Shown in pieces: positions 8,899-17,753 of a DNA stretch of 64,000 nt (position 1 is the stretch's first letter; the number at the start of each line of letters is the position of its first letter). The DNA is from Bacteroidota bacterium (GTDB lineage Bacteria; Bacteroidota; Bacteroidia; Bacteroidales; JAAUTT01). The notes beneath the pieces were generated by a model. It made no database searches. It was given only the letters and a program-made list of their open reading frames with translations, and was not told the origin of the DNA. The translations under genes and the position numbers were made by a program. Where the stretch lies: positions 1-64,000 of the forward strand of contig JAUZOO010000004.1 of assembly GCA_030706405.1 (NCBI GenBank). The letters run 5' to 3'.

Positions 8899-9063
8899 CA
8901 AAAAACTACGGATCAAAGGCTGTTAAAAATCGCCTTTGTTTGAGTGGCCGAGGTACGAGGACACGAGTTTAGGGGATTTCAGCCTTTGATCCGTAGTTTT
9001 TTGAGAAGAACAGCCGAAGTCTTGATTTCTTTTTTTCTTTTTCTTGATCAAGAAAAAGAAAAA
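8899..9063 (+). repeat. Dispersed two-hairpin intergenic element, copy 2, with 22-bp inverted repeat
   Basis: The arms AAAACTACGGATCAAAGGCT (in 8900-8922) and its exact complement (in 8980-9002) enclose 57 bp. A spacer with CTTGATTTCTT then leads to a second near-perfect hairpin, TTTCTTTTTCTTGA / TCAAGAAAAAGAAA, about 9034-9061. The ORF that can be read across it is not credible. Confidence 0.8.
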
Positions 9064-9273
9064 TGCGTTTGTGATAAAAAGTCTAAATGCGTTTGCCCTG
9101 TTATTATTGTTATTCGCAAACTTGTATCATTCACTCCGGGAATGTATATTGTAGCGCTTTTCATTGTAACCGGAACTGGTAAACAGAAATCCGACCTAAG
9201 TCGATGATTTAATATTGAAATGTCCTTTTATGACACTCAAATTAAATTTGCTGATAATTAGAAAAGCGAGTTT
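9064..9273. other. Intergenic sequence between two repeat elements
   Basis: The gap between the MORN-type gene and xseA (8799-9397) is about 600 bp and mostly occupied by two repeat elements. The sequence between them shows no ORF with family resemblance and no convincing promoter. Confidence 0.5.
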
Positions 9274-9376
9274 CGAAAATCGGGCATACAATCGTGAAAA
9301 CAATTTCGCTCCGGAGTTCCGTATAGCATCCGATTTTCTTGATTCTTTGTTTCTTTCTCATTAAGGAGAAAGAAAA
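9274..9376 (+). repeat. Dispersed two-hairpin intergenic element, copy 3
   Basis: The first stem pairs GAAAATCGGGCAT (9275-9287) with GCATCCGATTTTC (about 9326-9338). TTGATTCTTTG follows, then the hairpin TTTCTTTCTC / GAGAAAGAAA (about 9350-9375). The element ends 22 bp before the xseA start codon, the same spacing class as copy 1 before fmt. Confidence 0.7.
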
Positions 9377-9397
9377 CTACTAATAGTCTTTTGCATT

Positions 9398-10801
9398 ATG
9401 GACAACAAACCGCAAAGCATATCGCTTTTTGAGCTGAACAACCGCGTAAAGAGCGGCATCCGCGACCTCTTTCCCGATGCCTACTGGATCGTGGGCGAAA
9501 TCAGCGAGATGAACATTAACCAAAGCGGTCACTGTTACCTCGAACTCATCGAAAAAAAACCGGAATCGGAACAGATCATAGCCCGGGCCAAAGGGACCAT
9601 CTGGGCCTTCACCTTCAGGATGCTGCGTCCTTATTTCGAATCCGTTACCGGACAACGTTTTTCGACAGGTTTAAAGGTCATGCTCCAGGTTAACATAGAA
9701 TTTCACGAGCTTTACGGATATAGTCTGAATATCAAAGATATAGAACCAAATTACACCATTGGCGACCTATCGCGCAAGCGGCAGGAAATTATAAAACAGT
9801 TACAGGACGAAGGCGTTTTTCATCTCAACCAGGAACTTGATTTCCCGACAGTTCCACAGCGTATTGCAGTCATCTCGTCCGAAACTGCTGCCGGTTATGG
9901 CGATTTTGTAAACCAGCTTAACAATAACCGTTACGGATATGCTTTCAAAATCAAGCTTTTTCAGGCATACATGCAGGGCGGTGAAGCCGAACAATCCATT
10001 ATTTCTGCACTCGACCGGATCTTTGAAGGCAATGAAATCTTCGATGTGGTGGTTATCATCCGCGGAGGTGGCGCCCAGGCCGATCTGAACTGTTTTAACT
10101 CGTATTGGCTGTGCTACAATATTACCCAGTTTCCAACGCCCATCATCACCGGCATAGGACACGAGCGCGACGAAACCATCGCCGACCTTGTTGCCCACAC
10201 TTCATTAAAGACCCCAACCGCCGTGGCCGAGTACATCATCAATCACACGCTTGAATTCGACACTTACCTCGACGAGCTAAACAGCCGAACCATCACCGTT
10301 GCCACTGAGCAGCTACGCACATGGAAAGATGAAACCAACCGTTATTCACGTTCGGTAACCTCGCTGGTTAAACTAAGAATGAATACCGAACAACAACGGA
10401 TTAATTCCTTCGGCACCTCAAGCCGTCAGGCACTACGCAGGTACCTCCTAAAAAACTCACAACGTCTGGACGCCGTTAGCAACCGGGTAAAGGCAAACCT
10501 CTCCCACTTCTTCAACCACGGAAGGCAAAACCTTGCCCTTACGCAAAAAAATATTACGTTGTTGGTTAAAAGCTCGTTAAAAGATGAACACAAGCGTCTC
10601 GAACGTTTTGAAACCTCCAATCATCTGCTCGACCCGTCGCACATCCTGAAAAGGGGTTACTCGCTAACATTTCGGAACGGAACTTTAATAAAATCGGCAG
10701 CCACCCTCACTCCGGGTGATGTCATCGAAACCAAATGGAACGACGGCTCTGCCACAAGTATTGTCAATCAAACCAACCCCACAAAAGCTTCCAATGACTA
10801 A
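9398..10801 (+). CDS. xseA: Exodeoxyribonuclease VII large subunit
   Basis: This 467-residue catalytic subunit of exonuclease VII degrades single-stranded DNA in both directions. The N-terminal OB fold (residues about 5-110) starts SISLFELNNRVKSGI. The catalytic domain shows RIAVISSETAAGYGDF (about 152-167), then VVIIRGGGAQADLNCFN and TGIGHERDETIADLVAH (about 252-268), all hallmark motifs. A long coiled-coil (about 290-420) and a short C-terminal segment with LKRGYSLTF follow. The small subunit xseB is not adjacent: two unrelated genes intervene before it at 14093. The stop overlaps the next gene's start by 8 bp. Confidence 0.96.
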   Translation: MDNKPQSISLFELNNRVKSGIRDLFPDAYWIVGEISEMNINQSGHCYLELIEKKPESEQIIARAKGTIWAFTFRMLRPYFESVTGQRFSTGLKVMLQVNIEFHELYGYSLNIKDIEPNYTIGDLSRKRQEIIKQLQDEGVFHLNQELDFPTVPQRIAVISSETAAGYGDFVNQLNNNRYGYAFKIKLFQAYMQGGEAEQSIISALDRIFEGNEIFDVVVIIRGGGAQADLNCFNSYWLCYNITQFPTPIITGIGHERDETIADLVAHTSLKTPTAVAEYIINHTLEFDTYLDELNSRTITVATEQLRTWKDETNRYSRSVTSLVKLRMNTEQQRINSFGTSSRQALRRYLLKNSQRLDAVSNRVKANLSHFFNHGRQNLALTQKNITLLVKSSLKDEHKRLERFETSNHLLDPSHILKRGYSLTFRNGTLIKSAATLTPGDVIETKWNDGSATSIVNQTNPTKASND

Positions 10802-13352
10802 AAAGTTTTTTTTAATTAGCCTTTTACTGACCATAATCCGCTTTGGATACAGTGAAGGCCTGTCCCGGCAAACCGATAGCCTGATTCATTGCCTGGAAAA
10901 ATTAAAACCCGAACAAAAACCTGCAATCCTGAACCAGATTGCCCAGAGCTTTCTCCCGGCAAACCCGCAGAAATGCCTCGATTTTGCCGAAAAAGCAGCA
11001 GACCTGTCCAAAAAATCAAAAAACGCTCAACAACTAGCCTTAGCCTGCAAAAATACCGGAGCTGCCTATTACAACCTTTATCAGTTCGACGACGCATTGA
11101 AAGCGTACAATCAATCGATTGAACAATTTAACAAAATAAACAAGCAGCAACAGGTAGCCTCGGTATACATCAACATTGGCCTGGTTTACCGCGAAAAAAA
11201 CAGTTATACCGAAGCCGGACAGTTCTTCATTAAAGCATTTAATATCAGCAAGACCATAAACGACCAGCCGGGACAGGCCAATGCCCTGAACATGGCCGGA
11301 AGCCTTGCGCTCAAACAAAACAAACTCGACGCTGCTCTTAAAAATTACACCGAAGCACTGGCTATCCGCCAAATCCTGAAAAAACCGGCTGACATAGCCT
11401 CTTCGTACAGTAACGTGGCCTTGGTTTATAAAGAACTGAACCAATTCGACAAAGCCCTCGAATTCAACCAGAAAGCCCTAGACTTGCGTACCTGCCTCAA
11501 AATTCCCGGACCTATTGCCAACACACTCAACGACATTGGCAATGTTTACTGGCAAAAACGCGAATGGGACAAGGCGCTCGAACACTATTTCCGGTCTATT
11601 AAAATACGTTACGAAACCGGCGACAAAGCCGAAGTTGCCAACTCGTACCAGAACATCGGGAACCTTTTCGCCCGGATGGGAAACCTCAACAAAGCCCGCG
11701 AGTACTTCCTTCTGGCCTTTAACATTTATACCGAAACCGGCGACATGCGCAAACTTGCCGGAATCCTTACCCTGCTGGGCAATACCGAAAGTTCTTCAAA
11801 AAAATACACCGAAGCGCTGGACTATTACAACAAAGCCCTCGAATTCCGCCGGAAAATCGGGGAGAAAAAAGATATTGCAGCATCGTACAATAACCTCGGA
11901 AATATCTATACCGAGTTAAACCAGACAACTCAGGCGCTGAAATATTTTAACGAAGCGCTGACAATCCGCCAGAAAATTAACGACTTGAGTGGCGAAATTA
12001 CCACCCTTAACGACCTCGGTAACCTGTACGAAAAAAACGGCAACAACGTAAAAGCACAGGCAAGTTTCGAAAGTGCCATGAAACTGGCCCGACAAACCTC
12101 CAACCTGTATTATACAGGTCTTTGTGCCCGCAAATTGGCCGTAGTCATGCTTCGGCAAAGCAACCTGCCTCGTGCCCTCGAATTACTTGACATCGCTCAC
12201 GACGCATCGCAAAAGCTCAACAACGCCGAGTTGCACAAGAACATACACCTGGCACTGTACGATTACTATAACCGCAAAAAAGAATTTGAGAAAGCGCTCG
12301 ACAACTACCTTCAATACAATATTATCGACGACAGTATCCAAACAACCCAAAACAACCTGAAGTTACTGGGTATTCAGCAAAACCTCGAACTGGAAAAGAA
12401 AAGCAACGACCTTAAGCAAATTGAATCCGAAATTAAGCTGCTGCGTCAGGAAAAAACCATGCAGGCCATACTCGTTGGCAAACAACGCTACATGCTTATC
12501 TCACTGGGAATCCTCTGCCTTTTTGCCATCATCATTGCCGGATTAATCTACAACCGTAATCTGGCCCGCAAAAAACACAACCTTGAGCTTCAGCAACAAA
12601 ACGCCATCATCGAAGAAGCCAACACGCGCCTGAAGCAGAGCGAAGCCGAGCTAACCTCTCTCAATGCCACCAAGGACAAGTATTTCAGCATCATTGCCCA
12701 CGACATTCGAAATCCGCTCAGCTCGTTGTTAAACCTCTCGCAAATCATCACCGAAAAATTCGAATCCCTTAACCCATCAGACATTCAAAGTTTCACCCGG
12801 ATGATTCACGACTCTGCATCCAACCTCAACAACCTGCTCGAAAACCTTCTCAACTGGGCCCGCGCCAACACCAACCGGCTTCAATTCTCGCCCCAAACGC
12901 TAAAACTCTATCCGGTAGCCAACAGCATTTGTCTGTTAAACAAACTGACTTCGGCCGGTAAAGACATCAAAATATCCAATGAAGTTTCAACGGAAATAGG
13001 AGTATTTGCCGACCAGCACATGCTCACCCTTGTCCTCAGAAACCTGGTGTCTAATGCCCTGAAATTTACGCCCGAAGGCGGCACCATCACGCTAAGTGCA
13101 AAAGAATACCTGCATACGGTCGAAATATCCGTTACCGATACAGGAGTTGGGATCGCCAGCGAAAACATCGAAAAGCTCTTCCGTCTCGACACACATTTTA
13201 CTACCCGCGGAACAGGCAATGAACAAGGTACCGGTCTCGGCCTGATTCTTGTAAAGGAATTCGTCGAAAAAAACAACGGTAAAATATGGGTAACGAGCGA
13301 ACCAAATAAAGGAAGTACCTTTACCTTTACATTACCAAAACACGAATTTTAA
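10794..13352 (+). CDS. TPR-repeat sensor histidine kinase
   Basis: This 852-residue membrane-bound kinase is counted from the methionine at 10794, which overlaps the end of xseA by 8 bp and gives a clean signal sequence (MTKKFFLISLLLTIIRFG). A longer reading from 10716 would lie inside xseA. The periplasmic part is about a dozen TPR units (residues about 60-510), then a coiled segment, one transmembrane helix (about 565-585) and a second coiled coil. The kinase core has the H box IAHDIRNPL with phospho-acceptor His636, N box NLVSNALKFTPEGG, G1 DTGVGIA and G2 GTGLGL. No receiver domain or response regulator is adjacent, so its partner is elsewhere. This type is common in Bacteroidota. Confidence 0.93.
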   Translation: MTKKFFLISLLLTIIRFGYSEGLSRQTDSLIHCLEKLKPEQKPAILNQIAQSFLPANPQKCLDFAEKAADLSKKSKNAQQLALACKNTGAAYYNLYQFDDALKAYNQSIEQFNKINKQQQVASVYINIGLVYREKNSYTEAGQFFIKAFNISKTINDQPGQANALNMAGSLALKQNKLDAALKNYTEALAIRQILKKPADIASSYSNVALVYKELNQFDKALEFNQKALDLRTCLKIPGPIANTLNDIGNVYWQKREWDKALEHYFRSIKIRYETGDKAEVANSYQNIGNLFARMGNLNKAREYFLLAFNIYTETGDMRKLAGILTLLGNTESSSKKYTEALDYYNKALEFRRKIGEKKDIAASYNNLGNIYTELNQTTQALKYFNEALTIRQKINDLSGEITTLNDLGNLYEKNGNNVKAQASFESAMKLARQTSNLYYTGLCARKLAVVMLRQSNLPRALELLDIAHDASQKLNNAELHKNIHLALYDYYNRKKEFEKALDNYLQYNIIDDSIQTTQNNLKLLGIQQNLELEKKSNDLKQIESEIKLLRQEKTMQAILVGKQRYMLISLGILCLFAIIIAGLIYNRNLARKKHNLELQQQNAIIEEANTRLKQSEAELTSLNATKDKYFSIIAHDIRNPLSSLLNLSQIITEKFESLNPSDIQSFTRMIHDSASNLNNLLENLLNWARANTNRLQFSPQTLKLYPVANSICLLNKLTSAGKDIKISNEVSTEIGVFADQHMLTLVLRNLVSNALKFTPEGGTITLSAKEYLHTVEISVTDTGVGIASENIEKLFRLDTHFTTRGTGNEQGTGLGLILVKEFVEKNNGKIWVTSEPNKGSTFTFTLPKHEF

Positions 13353-13378
13353 ACTAGTTTAACGATTAAATTATGCTC

Positions 13379-13993
13379 ATGAAAAGAACATTCATTAACA
13401 CTGCGATGCTCCTGCTACTGGCAGTATTCACCTTCAACGCGCAGGTTTCGGCACAAACTCCGGCCTGGACCAAAACGAAAGCCACTCAATGGGTTAAAGC
13501 CGGAAAATGGCGTAACGGATTCAAGCTTAAAGTAAGTCCGGGTGCCGATGTTGTCGAGTTTGCAACCCAATACCATAAAAATCAGGCTACCTGGGATAAA
13601 GTTTTTGACTTCCTGAAAACCCACGACCTGCAAACCATTGCCCTGGGCAAATATCCTATCGACGACAATGCATTTGTTAACGTTACCAACAACGTTGACC
13701 GTCCTTTGGAAAACACAACCTGGGAAGCTCACCGCAAATACATCGATCTTCAATACATTGCCCGCGGAAAAGAAAAGATGGGTATGGCCCCGCTGGCCAA
13801 AACAAAAATTGTTAAAGAATATAACGAAACCAAAGACGTATGTGTTCCTGAAGCTACCGAAGCCATCGCTAAATATTATGTAGCAGAGCCCAGCACATTT
13901 CTTCTTTTCTTCCCCAAAGACGCCCATCGCCCCAACATTAAAGTCGACAGCGATACCGTCCGTAAAGTAGTGGTAAAAATTAAAGCACTTTAA
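13379..13993 (+). CDS. Secreted YhcH/YjgK/YiaL-family protein
   Basis: This protein of about 204 residues resembles the YhcH (DUF386, cupin-like) family, whose cytosolic E. coli members act in sialic acid and sugar metabolism. Family features include LENTTWEAHRKYIDLQYI, where a glutamate and histidine of the metal site usually lie, YYVAEPSTFLLFFPKDAHRPN near the C terminus, and the final strand VRKVVVKIK. Unusually it starts with a signal peptide (MKRTFINTAMLLLLAVF, cleavage after VSAQ), so the mature protein is periplasmic or exported. A second ATG two codons upstream (13373) is an alternative start. The gene sits between a sensor kinase and xseB. The substrate is unknown, perhaps a sugar anomer or enol. 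Confidence 0.85.
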   Translation: MKRTFINTAMLLLLAVFTFNAQVSAQTPAWTKTKATQWVKAGKWRNGFKLKVSPGADVVEFATQYHKNQATWDKVFDFLKTHDLQTIALGKYPIDDNAFVNVTNNVDRPLENTTWEAHRKYIDLQYIARGKEKMGMAPLAKTKIVKEYNETKDVCVPEATEAIAKYYVAEPSTFLLFFPKDAHRPNIKVDSDTVRKVVVKIKAL

Positions 13994-14017
13994 TACCTAT
14001 CCCCCTCGTAGAGTAAT

Positions 14018-14038
14018 CCCCTCCTTTGGAAGGAGGGG
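14018..14038. repeat. GC-rich hairpin repeat CCCCTCCTT / AAGGAGGGG
   Basis: A perfect 9-bp stem with a 3-base loop, followed by GCCGGGGGAGG, lies between the YhcH-like gene and xseB. This motif is a familiar intergenic repeat of Bacteroidota genomes. A degenerate relative appears at about 42081. It could attenuate transcription into xseB but has no T run. Confidence 0.7.
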
Positions 14039-14092
14039 CCGGGGGAGGTTTCAATCACACAATCTTTCTATAAAGAAATAAATCAACCAATT

Positions 14093-14293
14093 ATGGCTAA
14101 AAAAGAACAGACTTATAAAGATGCCGTTGCTGAGATTGAAGAAATTCTCGAAAAACTCGAAAACGAAGAACTCGATGTGGACGAACTCGCCATCAAGGTA
14201 AAACGGGTATCGGCCTTACTCCGGTTCTGCAAAGACAAGCTCTCCGGCACCGAAAAAGAAATCCAGAAGATTATTGAAGACATGGATAAATAA
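14093..14293 (+). CDS. xseB: Exodeoxyribonuclease VII small subunit
   Basis: This 66-residue acidic, all-helical protein carries the XseB signature: TYKDAVAEIEEILEKLENEE then LDVDELAIKVKRVSALLRFCKDKLSGTEKEI. It binds the coiled-coil region of XseA to form exonuclease VII in the cytosol. Length is typical. It lies 3.3 kb downstream of xseA, separated by the sensor kinase and the secreted YhcH-like gene, an unusual interruption of a pair that is often adjacent. The GC-rich hairpin upstream may separate it transcriptionally from the YhcH-like gene. Confidence 0.93.
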   Translation: MAKKEQTYKDAVAEIEEILEKLENEELDVDELAIKVKRVSALLRFCKDKLSGTEKEIQKIIEDMDK

Positions 14294-14465
14294 CTGTTAA
14301 ACCGAACGCAAAGCGCAAGCCGCAAAAAATTTAACCATCTTTTCAATCCTGGCATCTTTGCGCCTTCGTATTTAATTAATCTTGGTTTATAAAATCCAAG
14401 CATTAGCCAATTGGGGCAATTCTCTTAATCAAAGGAACCAAAGGCTGAAACCAGCAATACCGATC

Positions 14466-14563
14466 TGACGGGATGCTGTTTGAGTGAAGCCGACGCAGGA
14501 GGCGAAATAAGTTCATCCCGTTAAAGCCTTTTTGGGTTACTTTTTGTGGCTACAAAAAGTAAC
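14466..14563 (+). repeat. Dispersed two-hairpin intergenic element, copy 4
   Basis: Stem one pairs ACGGGATG (14468-14475) with CATCCCGT (14514-14521). A short spacer leads to a perfect hairpin, GTTACTTTTTGT / ACAAAAAGTAAC with loop GGCT-like, at 14536-14563. It lies 20 bp beyond the stop of the convergent MFS gene and could serve that gene as a terminator-like structure. Confidence 0.7.
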
Positions 14564-14583
14564 AAAATGATCATCCCTTCCTT

Positions 14584-15765
14584 TTACTCCAATCGATTCT
14601 TATCATAACTCGCCGCCGAAATCTCCCAGTAATACACTACCGACAGCAGACAAGCCACAGCGCTAAAACCAAAAGCAGCCGAAAGATTCGCCATTGCCGA
14701 AATCTTTCCGGCCAGTAACATTCCGATCCCAACACCCAGGTCAAATGCAGTATAAAACGTAGAATTAGCCGTTCCTCGCTGATAATGTGGCGCCATATTC
14801 ACAAACACGGTCTGAAAAGCTGGAAATGCTATGCCATACCCGGTACCCACCACCAATGCCGACAGATAATACACCACCGGAATCTTCCAGATCGAAAACA
14901 CCGCAAAACCTGCTGCAAGCAATATAATCCCGATCATCGATGCCCGGTTAACCTTGCCACTGTCTATCAGTTTTCCGCTAATCACCCGCGATCCGCCAAT
15001 ACCGACAGCCAGCAACACATAGAACAATCCCGGGTTGGTTGCATGCGTTTCTTTGCCGTACATCGCAGCAAACGACAGCACCATACCGTACGAAATCGTT
15101 ATCATCAGCAGGTTAATGCCAACCGGAATCCCTTTTACCATCAAAAAACGATCGAACGATAGCGGAGCATGGTGCACTTTGGGTCTTGGCCGGTCTTTGA
15201 TAAATGCAGCCAGTATCAACCCTACAGAACCCGAGATAATAGCCGTATAAAAAATCAGGATAAAACTGTAATGCTCAAACAAAAAGATGCCTGCTACCGG
15301 ACCAATTGCCATCGAAATATTAAGCGCCAGTCCGTAAAAACCGATCCCTCGTCCACGTTTCTCCGCAGGCATTACATCGATGGCTAACGTATTACCCGCC
15401 GTGGTAATCACTCCCCAGGTTAGCCCGTGTAAAAATCGCAATATGGCCAGAAACAATATCGATCCTGCTGCCAGGTAACCAAAATAAAAAGCCACAAAAA
15501 ACAAAAACGACAACAGGTAAACCTGCTTACGCGAAAAGCTATCCACAAGATATCCCGAAAATGGACGTATTAACAGGGCTGCAATCACATAACACGAAAC
15601 CACAATCCCGACAAGCGACTTACCCGCATGAAACTGATCTACCAGGTAAAATGGCAAGGTTGGCATCAGCAGGTAAAACGAAAAACCCATCAAAAAATTA
15701 GCCACACAGGCAAACACAAAATCAGAAGACCACAGAACGGCCTTACTCCCTTCAACTCTTTCCAT
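14584..15765 (-). CDS. MFS transporter (drug or metabolite exporter type)
   Basis: This 393-residue inner-membrane protein has 12 predicted transmembrane helices and the length of the MFS core. The loop between helices 2 and 3 carries RPFSGYLVDSFSRKQVY, matching the MFS G-x-x-x-D-x-x-x-R-(K/R) motif A. A segment in helix 4-5 (GNTLAIDVMPAEKRGRGIG) is typical of the YfcJ/arabinose-efflux-like group. It probably exports a small molecule by proton antiport. It is monocistronic and transcribed toward xseB. The substrate cannot be inferred. There is nothing recognisable directly upstream on the minus strand apart from AT-rich sequence. Confidence 0.88.
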   Translation of the reverse strand: MERVEGSKAVLWSSDFVFACVANFLMGFSFYLLMPTLPFYLVDQFHAGKSLVGIVVSCYVIAALLIRPFSGYLVDSFSRKQVYLLSFLFFVAFYFGYLAAGSILFLAILRFLHGLTWGVITTAGNTLAIDVMPAEKRGRGIGFYGLALNISMAIGPVAGIFLFEHYSFILIFYTAIISGSVGLILAAFIKDRPRPKVHHAPLSFDRFLMVKGIPVGINLLMITISYGMVLSFAAMYGKETHATNPGLFYVLLAVGIGGSRVISGKLIDSGKVNRASMIGIILLAAGFAVFSIWKIPVVYYLSALVVGTGYGIAFPAFQTVFVNMAPHYQRGTANSTFYTAFDLGVGIGMLLAGKISAMANLSAAFGFSAVACLLSVVYYWEISAASYDKNRLE

Positions 15766-16085
15766 AAAATCTCAAAACCGCAAAGGTACCAAAAAAGAAG
15801 AAAGGATTCTCCTCATTTCAAGGGGAGACACAAAGGGGTTATTATTAGACATATTCACGAACATTTCAACGGGTAATAACCACTCAACCAATACCAAACA
15901 CCGACCTCCGTTTTAAGGAAACCGTTTTAATTACGCAAACGAATTCTGTGGCTGTATATACCATAGGTTAAGCCCAAAATACCATTGATTACTCATTATC
16001 GTTTCTTTTGGTTCCGTTTTTTGATCAAGCAAGAAAAGAATAAAATCAGATATTTTGATATTCCGTCTTGACACAAAAGAACCAA

Positions 16086-16276
16086 AACTTCTCTCACGAA
16101 CGTAGATGAATATTCATGAACACTGAACACTATACAGTGCTTCGTAGTATCTGTCTTGCGTCGTAGCTCGAACAGCGTCCGGCATTACTGCCCAGATTTA
16201 ACCTTCAACAAAGTAATCACTATTAATAAGTCTTTAAATCTGAACATTAAATAAAAGCGCTGAACAAATGGCGTAC
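16086..16276. repeat. 191-bp direct repeat, copy 1
   Basis: It runs from AACTTCTCTCACGAACGTAG to GAACAAATGGCGTAC and recurs 302 bp further on with about nine-tenths identity by eye, including CTCGAACAGC and AACAAAGTAATCACTATTAA. Confidence 0.85.
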
Positions 16277-16365
16277 AATAGAAGCCCCATGCTATCCTCC
16301 AAAGCAACGTTTAGCGTCATTTGTTCTTGATTTTTTGGTTCTTTTGTATCAAGACAAAAGAACAT
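16257..16365 (+). repeat. 109-bp two-hairpin element, type GAACAAATGGCG, copy 1
   Basis: GAACAAATGGCG pairs with CGTCATTTGTTC across about 40 bp. CTTGATTTTTTGGTTCTTTTG and the complementary CAAAAGAAC then form the second hairpin. The architecture is the same as that of the copies at 6809, 8899, 9274 and 14466. Confidence 0.75.
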
Positions 16366-16387
16366 GTACAGTGTTATTCGTAAAATC

Positions 16388-16578
16388 AACTTCTCTCACG
16401 AACGTAGGTGAATATTCATGAACGTTGAACACTATACGGTGCTTCGAAGCTTATGTCTTGCTTCGTGGCTCGAACAGCCTCCAACGCTACTGCCCAAGTT
16501 TTACCTTCAACAAAGTAATCACTATTAATAAGTCTTTAAATCTGAATATTAAATAAAAGCGCCGAACAAATGGCGTAC
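16388..16578. repeat. 191-bp direct repeat, copy 2
   Basis: This is the second copy of the sequence at 16086-16276 in the same orientation, with scattered substitutions and no visible length change. The pair brackets one 109-bp two-hairpin element. Confidence 0.85.
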
Positions 16579-16701
16579 TAAGATAAATTTAAAACCTTAT
16601 TAAACAACTTGACTACAATTAATTATACCAGTTAAACCAAGATTACAATAAAGGCTAAAAGGTTCGACTGAGGTCCTGCCTAACAAGAAAATAAAATAAG
16701 A

Positions 16702-16810
16702 GCGCTGAACAAATGGCGTACAAGAGAAGCTCCATGCCAGCCTTCTAAGCAACGTTTAGCGTCATTTGTTCTTGATTTTTTGGTTCTTTTGTATCAAGAC
16801 AAAAGAACAT
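16702..16810 (+). repeat. 109-bp two-hairpin element, type GAACAAATGGCG, copy 2
   Basis: Nearly identical to 16257-16365, with most differences in the loop of the first stem (TCCATGCCAGCCTTCT against CCCATGCTATCCTCCA). The stems are conserved. Confidence 0.75.
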
Positions 16811-17039
16811 ATACAGCATTATTAATAAAAATAACCTGACTATAATTTACAGATTCAAAAATCAAATAATACTGAAACCATACGATCCAAGTTTCACAGA
16901 ACCTTAAATGCAATAGGAGCGCCGTACAAATGGCGTACTAAAATAAAGTATCAAGTACTGAGTAAAGAGTACCATGACAAACTTAATGCCTTATAAATAA
17001 TTCAACTGCAATCAATTACATTAGAAAGCCTATTTACCT

Positions 17040-17141
17040 TTTCTTTCTCCTTGAAGAGAAAGAAACAAAGATTCAAGGACGCTGAACTCTATACGGTGCT
17101 TCGTTGCTGGTGTGTTGCTCCGTGGCTCGAACAGCGTCCGG
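17040..17141 (-). repeat. Dispersed two-hairpin element, inverse copy related to 6809-6915
   Basis: Read on the minus strand it gives CGGACGCTG, CGAGCCACG, CAACGAAG, then GTATAGAGTTCAGCGTCCTTG and a TTTCTTTCTC hairpin, in the same order as the element upstream of fmt. Confidence 0.75.
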
Positions 17142-17715
17142 TACCACTACTTAAGTCATAGCCTTGACAATTTTTAACGGTAAAAAGGTTTATGATGAAA
17201 TACAACCGTTCAGTCATACCTCAAATCATTGAATCATTTCAGGCTTTTGGCTTTTGGCTTTTAACTACAACGTCGTATTTACAATCTATTCAAAGTTTCC
17301 TATTCCGGGCTCAGTCACACGCCAACCCTTGAATCCTAAATCTTTGAATCCCTGAATTATATAACCTGTACCCTAAATTCAGGTATTGGACAATCCATCA
17401 CTCTCTATCATTTGACAATTACTTAATTACCTCATCATCAAATTACACATTACACTGTAACTTTTCTACCGGTTTGGCAGTATAACCCGTCAATAGATCC
17501 ACTTACCACACATCGATCATTAGGCTGCTTTTCATACATTGTTTGGTTTAGTGGCTTTAATATGGTTACATTTGTTTCCCAATTCTTATAAAAGACACAT
17601 CAATGGTTAATTCAAATTCCAAACAAATAAACTTCAAAACACACCAACAAGATAAACTCTTCTATTCCGTCGTTTGCCAAAACCTAAACAATCACATTTT
17701 TAAAAAAAGAATTTA

Positions 17716-17723
17716 TAGATTTG
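17716..17723 (+). promoter_or_regulatory. Candidate -7 element of the polysaccharide operon
   Basis: TAGATTTG matches the Bacteroidota TAnnTTTG -7 consensus, 30 nt before the first gene of the locus. No good -33 TTTG lies at the expected distance, so activation by another factor is possible. Confidence 0.45.
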
Positions 17724-17753
17724 CAGACTACAACTTATCAAATTAATAATTGA

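Larger units (their letters stand above)
15766..17753. other. 2-kb gene-free, repeat-packed region before the polysaccharide locus
   Basis: No ORF with family resemblance is present on either strand. The stretch holds two 191-bp direct repeats, two 109-bp copies of a two-hairpin element, one inverse copy of the element also found at 6809, fragments near 16010-16090 and 16915-16950, and short CTTTTGG tandem units near 17240. The last 550 bp (17200-17700) are AT-rich and unstructured, and probably contain the control region of the polysaccharide operon. Confidence 0.8.

Noticed and set aside
8944-9207. 87-residue ORF in the two-hairpin element
   Set aside because: It reads through a palindrome and a low-complexity hairpin, and no homologous pattern is visible.
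13415-13927. 170-residue minus-strand ORF over the YhcH-like gene
   Set aside because: The plus-strand protein has a signal peptide and family motifs; the minus reading is a shadow.
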